NCBI RefSeq assembly: GCF_037975245.1 | Contig: NC_092583.1 | Span: forward strand, 1,576,264 to 1,640,263 | Source of the DNA: Apostichopus japonicus | Lineage: Eukaryota > Echinodermata > Holothuroidea > Aspidochirotida > Stichopodidae | DNA length: 64,000 nucleotides | Reading direction: 5' to 3' | Part shown: positions 1-41,500 of the stretch, in pieces | How positions within the stretch are numbered: the first letter of the stretch is position 1 | How the letters are laid out: each line of letters starts with the position of its first letter | Notes under the pieces: generated by a model | Told to the model about the DNA's origin: nothing | Databases searched by the model: none | What the model saw: only the letters and a program-made list of their open reading frames with translations | Made by a program: the position numbers and the translations under genes

Positions 1-668
1 CATCTACAACCCCTTTAAACCAAACTATATACCTATAGCCAAAACCTCATACACCCTTGCTCCCCCCCCCCCCCCCGTCCGACAATGAAAGAAGCAAAGA
101 TGTGGGCACTGTGCTGTGAATAAAAACTATTGTCAAAAATGGCCACAGTCCTCTAAGAACGTATCATATAAAATGGTACGTTCTTAGTTTCTCTCCAAAG
201 ACCAGATGTTCTCATGAAGTTCTCGAGGATGACTAGCACTTTTTCTATTTCCTATATTGTAATAAAGTCATAATTTAAACCATAGTGATTAATGGAAATA
301 ATTAAAAGTATCTGTGTATCCTCCCAAAACATTGATGGACTGGCCAAGATATCAACGTTACTAAAACACGATCCATCCCTTAGTTGTACACGTCTTGTAA
401 AAAAATGTCACCCACTTCTGGTTATTCATTTTGCTAATTATGCAAATTAATCTTCCTGAAGTGCTGATGATCAATAACGATCATACCCTTACTGGATTGT
501 TACTAGCCCCATCTCCCGCATCTTCTCACCCCTGCCCCGTTTAGATCCTTTAAGTGGACTGGTCGGTATAGTAGACTTAGTAAAAAATCTAGTACAATTG
601 TCCTAAGCGTACAAAAACGCAAAATGCAGCTTTGAGATACACAAGTTCTCTTGTCAGTTGCTACTTAC
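1..668. other. Intron or downstream part of the ADAM-type gene, no exon seen
   Basis: The metalloprotease gene on the minus strand continues leftwards out of the window. In this stretch I find no open segment resembling the part expected after HEIGHT (the rest of the zinc motif, the Met-turn, disintegrin or thrombospondin repeats). It holds a C-run near 61-76 and otherwise plain AT-rich sequence, most likely intron. Confidence 0.5.
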
Positions 669-7983
<7,315 letters not shown>

Positions 7984-8643
7984 GATCTATAATATTGGCA
8001 GATTATGTATAGATTGACCAAACATGCCTATTTAGCCTATACTCCAGAAAACGCCGCACTTTGTGTCTCGCCGTTGGTTGGGTTGAGAAATGACTGACGC
8101 CGAAGAAGAAATATGCCACGAAGTCAATTTCAAAGCCACCGCTATCTAGGTCGACGAAATCATATACAGCGTAGTATTAACGATTTGTTGTCGGTGTAAG
8201 AATTATTGCTATTCTTTCAATAAATCCGATCAAGCCTGTCAATAACACAACAAACCAGTGGGGTCATTTGGATAATTCGGCACCAAAACAATTGACACAG
8301 ACGGCGTGCCATACAAATAAACTGAGCACACAAGCCTATTCGTGATCTTCCTTTGACGACAAGCCATGCATGCAGAACGTTTCTTTCTTTCTGTTAGCCT
8401 TATTAATCTGTCAACTTAAATGAAGTTTACTTTTCCGTTTGTACAATCAAGTTGGTTAACATACGTACGGCGCAAGTTGGTTAACTTACGTACACAATTA
8501 TATAGTTTATCCAACAAAAGTTGAACCTGGCAAAATTCGCTCAAAGTTGTTAATATCATTGCAATGATTATTGTAGAACGGCCAGAATATGTTGCATATT
8601 TTTTACAGATATTTCACTTTGAAGGGGCTAGGAATATGGCTGG
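7984..8643. other. 5' flank of the ADAM-type gene
   Basis: Sequence upstream of the signal-peptide exon. It should hold the 5' UTR and promoter of the minus-strand gene. I see no confident TATA box, no ORF and no repeat shared with the rest of the window. Confidence 0.4.
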
Positions 8644-10700
8644 CAGAGGCACTTTAATATTGTTTAATATTGTTTTAATATATTTAACATGAAAGGGTAA
8701 ACTCGGTTAACGTAAAGCTAATCTCCCCGAGGCCCTGAAATATAATAGCTAAAAGTTGAATAAGAATTTAAATAATCATAATAAGAACACAAACGTCAAA
8801 GATGGCAATGGAATAGGAAAAGAAGACATTCAAATTTAGAATGAAGAAATTAGTTTTAACGTCCTGGATAAAACGTTTACAGGTTTTTAAGGAGTTGGCA
8901 TTCTTATACTCATTTGATAACTCGTTCCACTCCTTAGCAGCAAGATATGAAAATGTTTTCACATGATACTAGGTATTACCACTACATAAGAATAAATTAT
9001 TTCGTGTGGTAGACCTTATAGGGAGTGGTTATGTATATTATTCGTGTGACGGAACATCTCCACAAGGTATTGATGGAGCCAGACCATTTAAACACATATA
9101 AACCATTGTCAATATTTTTTTTTTAAAAATCGAGTGAGGACCAGTGTAAAGCTTTAAAAAGGTCCTCAGATATATTATCATCAAAAGTTGCATTGAGAAT
9201 AATTCTCATAGGCGTAGGAGCCTAATTTGATTTGGGGGGCTGTATAACGACTTGCCCGAAAAATATAACAATTTTTTCGCGCGCTCCGTGTTATTACCAT
9301 TCCATATTGGTTAGAATTTTGGGGGAAGTCGTTACAATAATAATGATAATAATAATATAAGTTTAACCATCGGAAAACACATTACAAATTATTCTTCTTT
9401 CAGTATGTGCCCGAAAAATTCTCAGTGTATTGCCCGAATTTTTTGGTTCGGGGGCTGCAGCCCCCAGCCCCCCCCCCCCCCGCCTCCTACGCCTATGATA
9501 ATTCTTGCTGCAGCTTTCTGTAGCTGACTAAGTCTGAGACCATGTCTAGCATTACTAATACCCCATACTAAACTATAATACTAAAACGCGCTATGATCTA
9601 GATGGAATAGCGCTATATAAATATTAAGTTATGTTGTTATGTTATGTTAATGTCGGTAAAATAGATCCATTATAAAATAAAATAAAAGTATCGGTATCAA
9701 TGAAATGGTTTTATACGTCGAAGTAAAGCCAATCTATACGGGAAACGAGCTTGCAAACAGAATCAACTTGCTCATTCCAAGAAAATTGATTGTCGATTTT
9801 AATACCCAATTTTGTTTAGCATACAGTTACAATTAAAGCATGTTCGATGGTAATATTCAATGTGTAATTTTGAATAGATTTCAGCCTTTGTCTTGAACCA
9901 ATCAACATGCTATTCGGATTTATAACCATTTTGTATTTATTGATATCAATAGATTATTCCAGTCGTCAATTATCTTCACAAGAGTGCCCTTCCCTAAAAC
10001 CTGACTGGGACATAAATTCGTATCAGACCAATTGCATTTAAAAACTTGGATAAAGCATCATAAACGTGTTTTTCTAATATCTTAGATAATACAGGCAAGA
10101 TTGAAATGGATCGATAATTGGATACTTCTAGATTTGAATCACTCTCGTAAATATGAACAACTTTGGCATTCTTCCACATAATAGGAAAGACGGAGTTTCT
10201 GAGGCTACTATTTAGTACATGCGTGATGTTCTTTGTTATTTCATTAGCAGATAGCTTAAGAAGATAGGCGCTTATCCCGTCCAAACCGGTGGTTTTTGTG
10301 ACATCTAATGAAATAAGCAATTTGTAGACAAAATTCACAGTCATCTATGGAATTTGGAATGTAACACCATTACGTAATTTTGAACTAAACAAACTTGCTA
10401 AATAATCTTTATCCACATTGCTGTTAACACCAAGAAGATAATTAGTCGATACAGACGTAAATAATTCGTTAAATGAATTCGCGATATCGATTGGATCATG
10501 ATAGTACATTAACTTTGTTGATTTTCGTGCTTGTTCACTGCTGACTCTCCATACTTAGTATAATTGGCCACTGAACATATCTAAGAAGCAAAGTTATTTT
10601 AGAGATTCCTTTGCTAATAAAAAAGGCGATTCCAAAGCTATTTGTCAACAAGCGATCTAATCAAACTAAAAGCTTTGTTTCTACAGAATCGATATGTCTC
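8644..10700 (-). mobile_element. Degenerate non-LTR retrotransposon (same family as 6363-7181)
   Basis: Read on the minus strand, the pieces appear in order. Near 10370-10500 is an N-terminal RT segment (PIDIANSFNELFTSVSTNY). At 9994-10344 is the RT core start (TGLDGISAYLLKLSANEI, SNYRSISILPVLSKILEKHV). Around 9700-9960 is a segment with NPNSMLIGSRQR. On either side of 9207-9497 is RLSQLQKAAARIILNAT, and at 8768-8962 KTFSYLAAKEWNELSNEY. Frames shift and contain stops, so it is dead. The 3' UTR contains GGGCCTCGGGGAGATTAGC. A hAT MITE is inserted in it. Confidence 0.85.
9207..9497. mobile_element. hAT-type MITE with 8-bp TSD, inserted in the retrotransposon
   Basis: Perfect terminal inverted repeats CATAGGCGTAGGAG / CTCCTACGCCTATG and a perfect 8-bp duplication ATAATTCT (9199-9206, 9498-9505). 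Removing it restores continuity of the retrotransposon RT reading. A related copy is at 27454-27806. Confidence 0.9.
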
Positions 10701-10897
10701 TGGATCATTTAGTTTCGAAATAATTTTGATATAAAATATTAAACGTACGGTAGTACTCTACACAACATAGGTAGCCTTCATTCAGATGGGCAGCTACGTA
10801 TCAGGTACGGTGTTTGTTACAAGCCACCTCAGTTACATGGTGGTCAGACAGAATGTCCTCGTACTTCAAGTAAAGTAAGACACCAAAATCAGAAGAA

Positions 10898-28203
<17,306 letters not shown>

Positions 28204-28359
28204 CCGAAGCTTTGATGGTTTAGCTTCACATGCGGTGATGTCGTCTCTGAAATCCTGTAGCGACATACCACCGTTAGCACCGAGAAATGTTGGGGAATTT
28301 CATCTACAACAGTACAGAAGACTTTTTAAGAGTCGTGGTAGAGCTGTGGTTAGCAAACT

Positions 28360-28728
28360 TTAAAGATTGAAGACTCGCCCCAAACAGCATGCCACCATCT
28401 TTAAAAAGTTAATTTTCCGTTGCTTGCAAGTGACGATTTGTTCGTGTCGCTACAAAATGCAGACAGTAATGAAACATATGATACCTTGTTATCTTTAGCT
28501 GGACCTGAGATGTCCATCGCTGTATCGTTTGTACACTGTACTGTGGGTATTGACCACAGCTGTATGTACTGACTGTACACTAGTGTCTAATTACCGACGG
28601 TAGCAAGCTGGGTGTGTATTTTCTGGGATCGATGGTGGTGTCTAACACTTCTGTTACACCTCATTCAAAACTAGGTCAGATTACAGGCATGAGACGTTTC
28701 TTTTTGCGCGAGTCTTCACACCCTTCAA
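28360..28728 (+). mobile_element. TTAA-flanked MITE, copy D
   Basis: A 369-bp copy just downstream of the PIGA stop, possibly inside its 3' UTR. The left flank is TTAA and the right flank is TCAA, a one-base change. The inverted ends contain TTGAAGACTCG and CGAGTCTTCA. Confidence 0.85.
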
Positions 28729-29868
28729 GGTCCATGACCCAGGAGCAATTCCACAAGGACTGAGCCACGACTTCACATAATTTTTCAGAATCATTCGCAA
28801 TGTTTTCATGGTGTGACGATGCAGACAGTGCAAGATTCACTGATATTTGTTACCATCAAGCACTTGTTGCCCCGGTCCACAGTCTGGCCAGGGGTCGTCT
28901 GCTTCTGCTGGTCCCGAGTTCTGCTATGGCCCCCCCAGTATTGCCTTGGCCCCCTTGTTGATTTTGGGCCTGTCACCGATTGCCGACTGTGAGCTAAGCC
29001 AGGGCCTAAGTTAAGGACCCCACAACTGGCGGTGGTGCTCCTGAGTCAACAGGCTGATTACAGAGACATGAACGGAAAAGTATAGGAGAGTTTTTGTTTA
29101 TAGTATTAGTGGCTTGGCAACCAAAGCATAGGTAGCACATGTATACATTCTCAAACCATCCGCACGAAGACACGAAAAGAAAAAATAGGTATTTCAGCTT
29201 CATAGTTGTCAGGTAAGCTTTACTGTCCCTACACAATGTTGTTTGCTACCCTTTATATAGTTTCTGTAAAGCTGACATTATTATTATTATTATTGCAACT
29301 CAAAAGTTTTAAAAGGAAATGTCTCCATTATCTTTCACAGACTGAGGAGTAAGAAACAACTCAAATTAAGAATGTTCATGATCATCATTATGCAGATGTG
29401 GATACAGGATTTTAATTCCTTTACACCCGAGTCAGGCATTTCATATTCATTCCGAGATTAAGGAGAGCCATGCATTAGTTGACATGTAACAAAAAGCTCC
29501 TTTATTAGTGATTGTTGTAACTATTCTTCTGTAGTTCTGTTGTAGTTACTCACCGCTTGGAACTTCAATATCACCGCAGTCTTCTATCTTCCCGTAGCCT
29601 GCCACCATCATCAGATTTAGTCCTCCAAATTAATTACGACAGTCGGTCCAAGGAAGAGATTAAGGTTTGATTTCAAGGCTGTCAACTTGAAAAAATGATC
29701 AATTTTGTTGGGTTTGTCACATGGCTTCCATGTGGTAGGTCTAGACTTTGTTCCGTTCGCTTTCTCGCAGATAAGTTGACGTTAACGCCAGTTATGCAAA
29801 GAAGAACTAGATTTAAAGATTAGGGTTCTGGGAGAAGGGGAGGTGTGCAAGAGATGGTATGGACATAG

Positions 29869-30200
29869 CAGGGATGTGCCCAGGATTTCCAGAGTCCCGG
29901 GTATACTGTTTGCCGTCCTGGGGGAGGGGTCTAAGGGGGAGGGGGTGTCCCCCTCCCGTATGAGAAATTTTTCGATTTTTGAAGGTGCTCAGATGCCAAA
30001 TGCTGGCACTTGTGTAGCTTTTTAAGCACATACACAAGTACTAGTTTGCTTCCAATTTTTTTTTCAATTTATGTTGAATATATTGTTAAGAATGTCTGGA
30101 TTTTAGAAAATAGTGCTGGGCGCGATTCACGATTTTTTAGACAGTGCTGGGCGGTAAGTTTTAGTGCAGGGCGGGGCCGCCCAGCGTGGGCACATCCCTG
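29869..30200. mobile_element. MITE starting CAGGGATGTGCCCAG, copy 2
   Basis: A 332-bp, internally shorter relative of 22480-22960 with the same ends (CAGGGATGTGCCC / GGGCACATCCCTG). CATAG flanks both sides; extended to 6 bp, the flanks differ at one base. Confidence 0.85.
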
Positions 30201-31052
30201 CATAGATTCATAACTTTCAAAATATGATGTTGTTTTACTATTTGTATGAATGGGAAGAGGAGATGTAGGATAAGAATGTATTTAATACTGTTCTATGAAC
30301 CCAACATCTCTCTGAAAATTCTATTTAGGTCACAGAATATGAAAAAGTATGTTTGTGTAGCAGGAACTGGTATTGTCAGAGTATTATGAAAGAAAGAAAT
30401 TTATATATATATAAAACAAAAGAAATAAGTGACACAGACATAACTCTTGTATTTTTTTAATTTTCATTAATTTAAAATCCAAAACAAATACAAAGTATTT
30501 TATTTTTTTATCAAATTAAATCTAATATTCATAACGAGAACAACCTGTCTAGCCTCTTGATGGGATTAGTAATAACCCTGACACCTTCATTTGCATAATG
30601 TTGCATAGATTAAAGACTTACAGAATATATTTTACTCAATAAAATTATGCAATTTCTCAAAACATAGGGAAGAAAAGTGGAGAGAAGACTACACAGTTCT
30701 TGATCGAGTTGCAGCTGCTGTTAAAAACATTTCTCAAAGATTCACTGCTCAAAAAGTTTCTTACTAGAGGATGGTTAAAATTTACCTAGAAGATATGAAC
30801 TTAACTGTTTGTTTTTCTCAAAAGTTCTTTTTAATTAAATTCAACATTGAAAAACTTACTACTAGCAATCATTCCTTGGAAATTCAATCTGAAGTTTTCT
30901 GGTGTTTTTCTTTGTTTTGTTGGAAGATTAGTCATCTGATAAAGGGAACTCTGTCTTATGTTTGGAAATCAAGACCACTATGTTTTATATTTTTTACATT
31001 TTGGAAAAGTTTGAAAGGGAAAAAGAATTAAAATTCCAAGCAGTGTGAGAGC

Positions 31053-31448
31053 CAGGGTCGTCTTAAGAGATCACCGGGCCCTGGGCCCGGCAATGAAGCG
31101 GGGCCCCTCAATCAAGTGAGTTCGAAAAAAGTTGCGTGAAAAACTAACATCCTTGACAATCGCTCAAGCATAGACATGCCTGCATTTACCACCCCTCCCT
31201 ATGTCGCGCATAAAGCATAAAACTTTAGCTGAATAACATACGTGATACTCAGATTCGAATATTTAATGTCAAACTCTCAAGTGTTTCACCAACTCTCGTC
31301 ACAAGTTGTCAAGTATCGAATTCAATCAGGCATAATGGCCTATTCAATAAGTTTTCCTCCCAGATTAAGACATGGGGTTACTACGATTGCGGGGCCCCTG
31401 ACATCGCGGGGCCAGGGCCCAGTGGGCCCATGCGTGAAGACGGCCCTG
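31053..31448. mobile_element. hAT-type MITE with 8-bp TSD, GGGCCC-rich
   Basis: Ends are CAGGGTCGTCTTAAG and GAAGACGGCCCTG, flanked by a perfect 8-bp duplication GTGAGAGC (31045-31052, 31449-31456). Both sub-terminal parts hold GGGCCC-rich inverted blocks. Confidence 0.88.
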
Positions 31449-33087
31449 GTGAGAGCAGCCACAACTACATGCTGATTTCAACCATTCTTGTTGATTGGGA
31501 CTGTGTATGACACCACCATTGAGAAATTATAGAAAAATTAACTTCTATTTGGGGGTATGTTACTTATTTTGCATAAAAAATGTCAACATTTTGCAGGTGT
31601 TGTTTGGCATTCATCTCACTGAAAGACATTTACAGCCAGGAATAGTCTGAAAGTTCGAACAGGAATTAAAAACTTTAAACCACTTTACAAAACGGTCATT
31701 TCTCAAAACTTAATAAACAGGGATACAGAAAAACCACCTGGAAGGACAGCACTGTTTTCTAACAGTCTCCAACGTATCCATCTTAATTTTGTCCCGAAAG
31801 TCATCCTTCGAATAAAACAGTTGTAAGATTTGCATTTGTCAACAATAATCTAGAAATTGTTAATAATGACTGATAAAATATTAACTGATGCAAGGCCTCC
31901 CTCGATATTTGTATAATAACATGAGAGAAACTTCCGACACATTTTCTCCTTCAGATATTTTTCTTTGTATGATGAATAAAGGTCATCACTTTCAATAGAC
32001 CTTTTTTGCTAGCACACGACGGGGAAAAGTTTTGATAATAAAAATCTGTCTGCTTTAAAATGCAAATGTTATGAGTTTTGTCTGGCATAGATAAATAGCT
32101 CTGTTATAGAATGTAAAGAGAAATATAACAAAAAGTGTATAACCATAACTATGTTTACTTTGAGCTTATAAGTTGAGTGTTCTAAACCGGTATGGTGAGT
32201 ATTCCAGCCTGTGATGTCTATTGCTGTAGACATTCTAAAATGGTTATTTTATGCAAATAGGTTATTTTAACAGCTGATGACCAAAATTGTAATGTATTCC
32301 GTATAAAATATGTAGTGTCAGTTGAAGAGTTTGCATATCTGGAGATTTTGGTGATATTAAGCTCCAAAAAGCTCATCTGTGATTGGACCAAAGTTTCAGC
32401 CTGCTAAATATTACTAGAAATTTTGCAACAGTACATTCCTGTAGGTTTCTGAAGCATCTATCTACAGTGCTTTTTTTCACAGAAGTTCAGCAATGTTAAA
32501 AATATGCAATTATTAAAATGTCTCGGTGTGGACAACTACTTTGAGTGGCGGTAAAAATGCTTCTACGAAATTTGATCGAGGGTGTCCTTTAACTGAATTT
32601 CTACCAATGTGGGGTCTACACTGATGACCCTTTCAAGGTCACTGGAGGTCAAAAGGTCTTTTGGAGTTATGAAAGCACTTGCATGTCACACGAATCCATG
32701 ACATCAACACCATCACATCAAACAGCTTGCATGTTACGTATGTTCATGACGTTACCACCAGAGATTCTCAAACCACTCACATCATGTTATGTAAAGTACT
32801 TCACATCAACACCAAGGGGTTTTCAGATTGCTTGCATATTATGTACCCTACACACAAACATACCCCCACCCCACCCTTTCATGATCTCCAAGGGGAGAGA
32901 GAGGGGTAAACTGTTTAGCCGGTGGGAAGAATAAGACCATTCCTCTCGGCCCAGGACCTCCTTCCATAAATCTTAATTTCCCCTACTGAGTAATGTCAAA
33001 CCACTTGCACGTTATTTACGTACATAACATGAACACCCTGAGTTATCGAAGAACTTTCCAGCATTTTGCTGATCGGATCTAGCTCCG

Positions 33088-37048
<3,961 letters not shown>

Positions 37049-38560
37049 CCAGTTTTTTCTTTAAGGACCAAGCAGTGATGAGCTATAAGAAAATGATAAA
37101 ACATGATTTTCATTGACTGAGTTTAGGTGACAGCTGATCAAGTGTGTAAATCTGTTGTAGCAATTTGAGCCAAATTCAGGGTTTGAGGATCCTTAACATT
37201 GTGTTAGCCTTTTTCAGGACTCACTGACAAATTTGGTTGGGTTCCACACATACAGTGGTGTACAGTTACTTCGCATGTCCCTTAAATTCACATAATGTGA
37301 TATGTAGCTGCACTGATAGACACTGCAGATGTGGTATTCGTTAGTCAAAATGTAACCAGTTTCAATAACAACTTTAATCTACAGAGCATTAATGGAAATG
37401 GTTAAAATTGCCACAGTAAAACAAGCAAACATCAGTTTTGTATTTTGAGACACCTCTGTGGATCATTTCACTCATGCATCAGAATTATACCATAAACTTC
37501 AATGCATGCAAGAATCAAGATAATGTTTCCTTGCTTTGAGCAGTTTGAGTTCCGACTTTTAAACAAGTATATCTGGGGGAATCTGTTCAAAATATCAAGG
37601 AAATTATATTGCATAATTAAGGATAGAAATAAACAGTTGGCCTAGGCCTATCCTTTAAAAAAAAAACATTAAGGCTTAATTATCGCGAATTGACAGGATG
37701 CCATCATACATCCTGTTGAGTGTTGGTCTAACGTTATTCCTAGTTAGCAGTAGCCTATTTGTAACTGTGAATGTTGCCTACAATAAACACTGGCACTGCT
37801 ATACCGCCGTCTGATAACCTAGTAATTGATAACGAAATGCAGCCTATGTACGTACACTGGAGCTAGGCATAACTTAGGCCTATGCTTAGCCGAATGTTAC
37901 TTGTTAGTACAGCCAAGGACTAGTAGTAGTACCTACTTTTGTTTGTTTGGCGGGATGATGCTGTCTGCACACCGGTGAAATCCTATTCCCATCACCAGGT
38001 GAATAATACTCTTTTATCGATTTGTGGCATATTGGAAGTCAGAGCTTCATTCCGCAAAACTTACAGCGACCCACTCTACGTTTCTTTCACGGCCTTAATT
38101 TGCAAAGCATTTGACGCGATTTTTTTTTATGCAAACAGACTTTAAACAGACAGTATCTCATTCTCAATAAACTGATTTATTTGAACGTCATCCTGTTTAT
38201 GTACTCACTATTGCTATCGGTACTTATCTGTAATGCTGAAAAAAAATTTCCCATATGAGTCCAAGGGTAGTTTAGATCACCTGACTGAAACCTCTGTGCA
38301 ACTGATCAGGTGACCATTCTTCTGGTTAACCAGACTTTTTCCAGTAATTTTGTTAGAAAATACAAAAATAAATTAACGTATTCGAAGTTATATTTGTAAC
38401 AATATCAGGATAAAAAATATTAAAGAAATTTAAAGCTTACCAGACTTACTTATCAAAACTTATTATAACGAGAACCGATAAAAATATAGAAATTAATAAC
38501 CAAGTTACCTCAATTACTCTAACTGTTTATAACATTCATCACGTTTCAACATACATTGAA
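37049..38560. other. Head-to-head intergenic region (TMEM41A / NPEPPS promoters)
   Basis: About 1.5 kb separates the two start codons, so 5' UTRs and promoters of both genes should lie here. I see no repeat and no conserved ORF. I cannot place a transcription start site, TATA box or CpG island with confidence. Confidence 0.5.
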
Positions 38561-41500
38561 ATGCTGACTAACATCGGCGTACTTATCACTAACGTCCGCA
38601 GTAATGCCCCAAGACTACGTTCTGTTAGTGTGCAGAATATTGGAAAGTTAAGGAAGTTCGAAAAATTACGCAGAAGATTTATCTTGAATTCGAGCTTTCT
38701 GCAGTCTCATTCCCAGCATTTATTTAGCTCGACGAAGGTCTGTCAAGAAAATCTGTGTTTGACCTACCGTACTTTTCATAACATTAGGCCACTCAGTCAA
38801 GCTGGTAGTATTACAACAAGTAGCAGTGCTAACGCAGCTATCAAACTTACAATGCTCGACAAAAAACCATTCCAGCGTCTCCCAAAGTCGGTTGTTCCAG
38901 TCAACTACAACATTCGACTGAAGCCAAATCTGACAGAGTTTACCTTCACGGGGGAGGAGACGGTTGAGCTCGAGGTAATTTAATGTTTAATGTGTAGGCC
39001 TTTATAGCCCAACAGCAAATTATAATATAACACATGTCATGAGACAGACAAAAGGGCTTAGTCGAGGCAAGTAATGGTATAGGCCACAGTAACTGTTAAA
39101 TAAATATATTTGTGGTTTAGCCTAACTAGTACTTAGTAGTACCAGTGATGGGGTCCGCTTAATTGCAGAATACCCCGCATTCTTGAATCTCAGAGAATAT
39201 GACTGGAAGTTCCTATATAGAAACCAATGTTTTGTCGTTCTCAAAAGCCCTGTGGGGTATTCTGCAATTGCAGCATCATGAGGTCCATTTGGCATTATGT
39301 TTATATAGTCATGGTCATTAAAATGTCTTTTATTCTAACATTAATAATAGGCAGATCTAGCTTTTACAATATGTACGATGTAGGCAATGGATCTAGGATT
39401 TTTTACATCTTTGAACAAAATATTGATTAAAGTGTGGACCATTTCCTTAGAAGTATTTAATTTGCTACCGGTCGCTCTGATTTGATTGCTGCTATGGCAC
39501 AGTCTGCATGCACCTGAAATTCACTTGCCGTGACCTTAAAATGAGTTACAAATATTAGGCTAGTTTTAATTACAAACCAAAAGGTCTAACATAGCAACAC
39601 TTATTACCTAAGCTTATTGTATTGCACCAATGTGCAGTGTACATTCACCTTAGTGAGTATATATATATCAGAACTCCACAATTGTCTGTGGAAGTCAAAG
39701 GTCATTTTATGTCAAAGGTTGAGAATCTGCTGTGCACCATTGCCTTCAAAAAAATTCTCTCACATGGCAAAAAATGACTGTCGCTGTTGGCTTTCTCATT
39801 TGAACAGCCATTTTTTATGTTGTTTTTTTGTTTTGACTTTTTCTTCTTTTTTGCATTCCTTTCCTTGCAGGTAACAACATCAACTAGAGAGATCATCTTA
39901 AACTCAGTCGACATTGTGATTTCCAAAGCAGTGCTTTCAGTGGCGGGAAAAGGTACATTTTATAACAAATTCCTTTGGAAAGGGTTAACCCTGACTTTTT
40001 GATACCTATGAATGGAAAATAATCAGATAATCTCTCAGCAAGTCAACCAATACAGCCCAGATAGAGTTGACCATTGGTATTCTGTATGCAGCTATACACA
40101 GTCAAGTTAAAGTAAACTTGTCAGTGAATATTTTCAATTTCTGATTGAACATTTTATGTTCATTAATTATGTTTACATTAGCCTGTCTATACTTTGATGA
40201 AGCGTGAAGTTTATAAAATGAAAATTTGAGTCTTGGAAAACCAGTAGTATCAGCTCCAAATTACAGTATGTTCAAAATTGCTAATAAGCTTTTAAAAGGG
40301 AATTTCCCTTGAGATTCTGCTCGCATAAATTATTCCCATACATTGAGAGAGTGTTTCAGTTATTTCTCAATTAGGAAAACAAACTTTGAGGATGGTAGTA
40401 AATACACTTGTCAAGCTTCTATGTAAGTGTAAAAAGTGTGCCTGCTCACTGTTTTAAGTTTGAACAACTTAACGTTCGTCAGTATAGCCCATCCCCGCCA
40501 CACCCTCCACCCCCCCCCCCCCTTTATCCTGAACCTTGTTTTTACATATGCTATACTTGATACTTTCCTGGAGGTTGTTCTTACCATTGAAATTATGCTC
40601 AGACAAGTAGTGGTGTTAGAAAATGAAATGTACTGTATGTCTCAGAGAGTAAAGAAAATCTGCTAGAATATGACAGAAAATGATATATAGAGTGACAATT
40701 ATTTGTCTCTTTAGCATATTATGGGCAATACTGGTTCCACCTCACGCATTTCTTCTACTGTACATATCATCTTTCACACGTGGGTTATTATTGTATGTAC
40801 GAAATGTGCAACGTAAAACTGTCCCCATTTATTCGCTTATACACGCTTCTGCACTCTATGAAATTCCTGCTCCAGATGTCGGTTCATCTGAAATCAAGTA
40901 CATTCCAGAGGAGGAAAAAGCAATCCTGGTCTTTGGGGAGGATATCCCAGTCGGCAAAAGTGATCTACGTCTGGACTTCACGGGGGAACTCAACGACAAG
41001 ATGAAGGGATTCTACCGGAGCAAGTACGCCACACCGGACGGAGAGGAACGGTTTTGCGCCGTGACCCAGTTTGAGGTTCGTAGAGACGGCAGCTAGCCTG
41101 GTCGATCATCCGGGCGCGAAACACTCTTTTATAATTGTTTGGGGAGGGGGGAGGGCCCGGAGGGGATACTATGGTACTTTTGAACTTGTACTCTTCTCAC
41201 ACATTTGGGCAAACAGATCATTTGACAAAGGAAGTTTATAAACTTCAATTGTTAGACCTGGGTACATCTTACAAGGCTTCAACACTTTCCATGATTTTCT
41301 GCATGCATGCTAAACTAAGTACAATTTAACCAAAGGCTGTTGATAATGCTGACGGGTGCAAATATCATTTCATCCCGGGGGAACTTTGTCTCTTTTCGAT
41401 TGACATTCATTCCATTCAACATAAAAGTTATGTAAAGGTGATGCTTTTACAGCCAAGCAGTACCCCCCCCAACACTCTTAGCTCTCCCTTCCTTCTCTCT

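Larger units (their letters stand above)
28729..33087. other. Intergenic region between PIGA and TMEM41A 3' ends
   Basis: No conserved exon seen. It contains an ATT microsatellite at 29278-29295, the MITE at 29869-30200, a possible AATAAA signal at 30638-30643, the hAT MITE at 31053-31448, and a degenerate repeat with CTTGCATGTTACGTATGTTC-like blocks at about 32680-33060, next to the TMEM41A stop and probably in its 3' UTR. The rest looks like unique AT-rich sequence. Confidence 0.6.

Noticed and set aside
9560-9660. GCGCTATATAAATATTAAGTT as a possible further SINE tail
   Set aside because: It has no tRNA head or body nearby and lies within the retrotransposon remnant, so it may simply be chance or LINE sequence.
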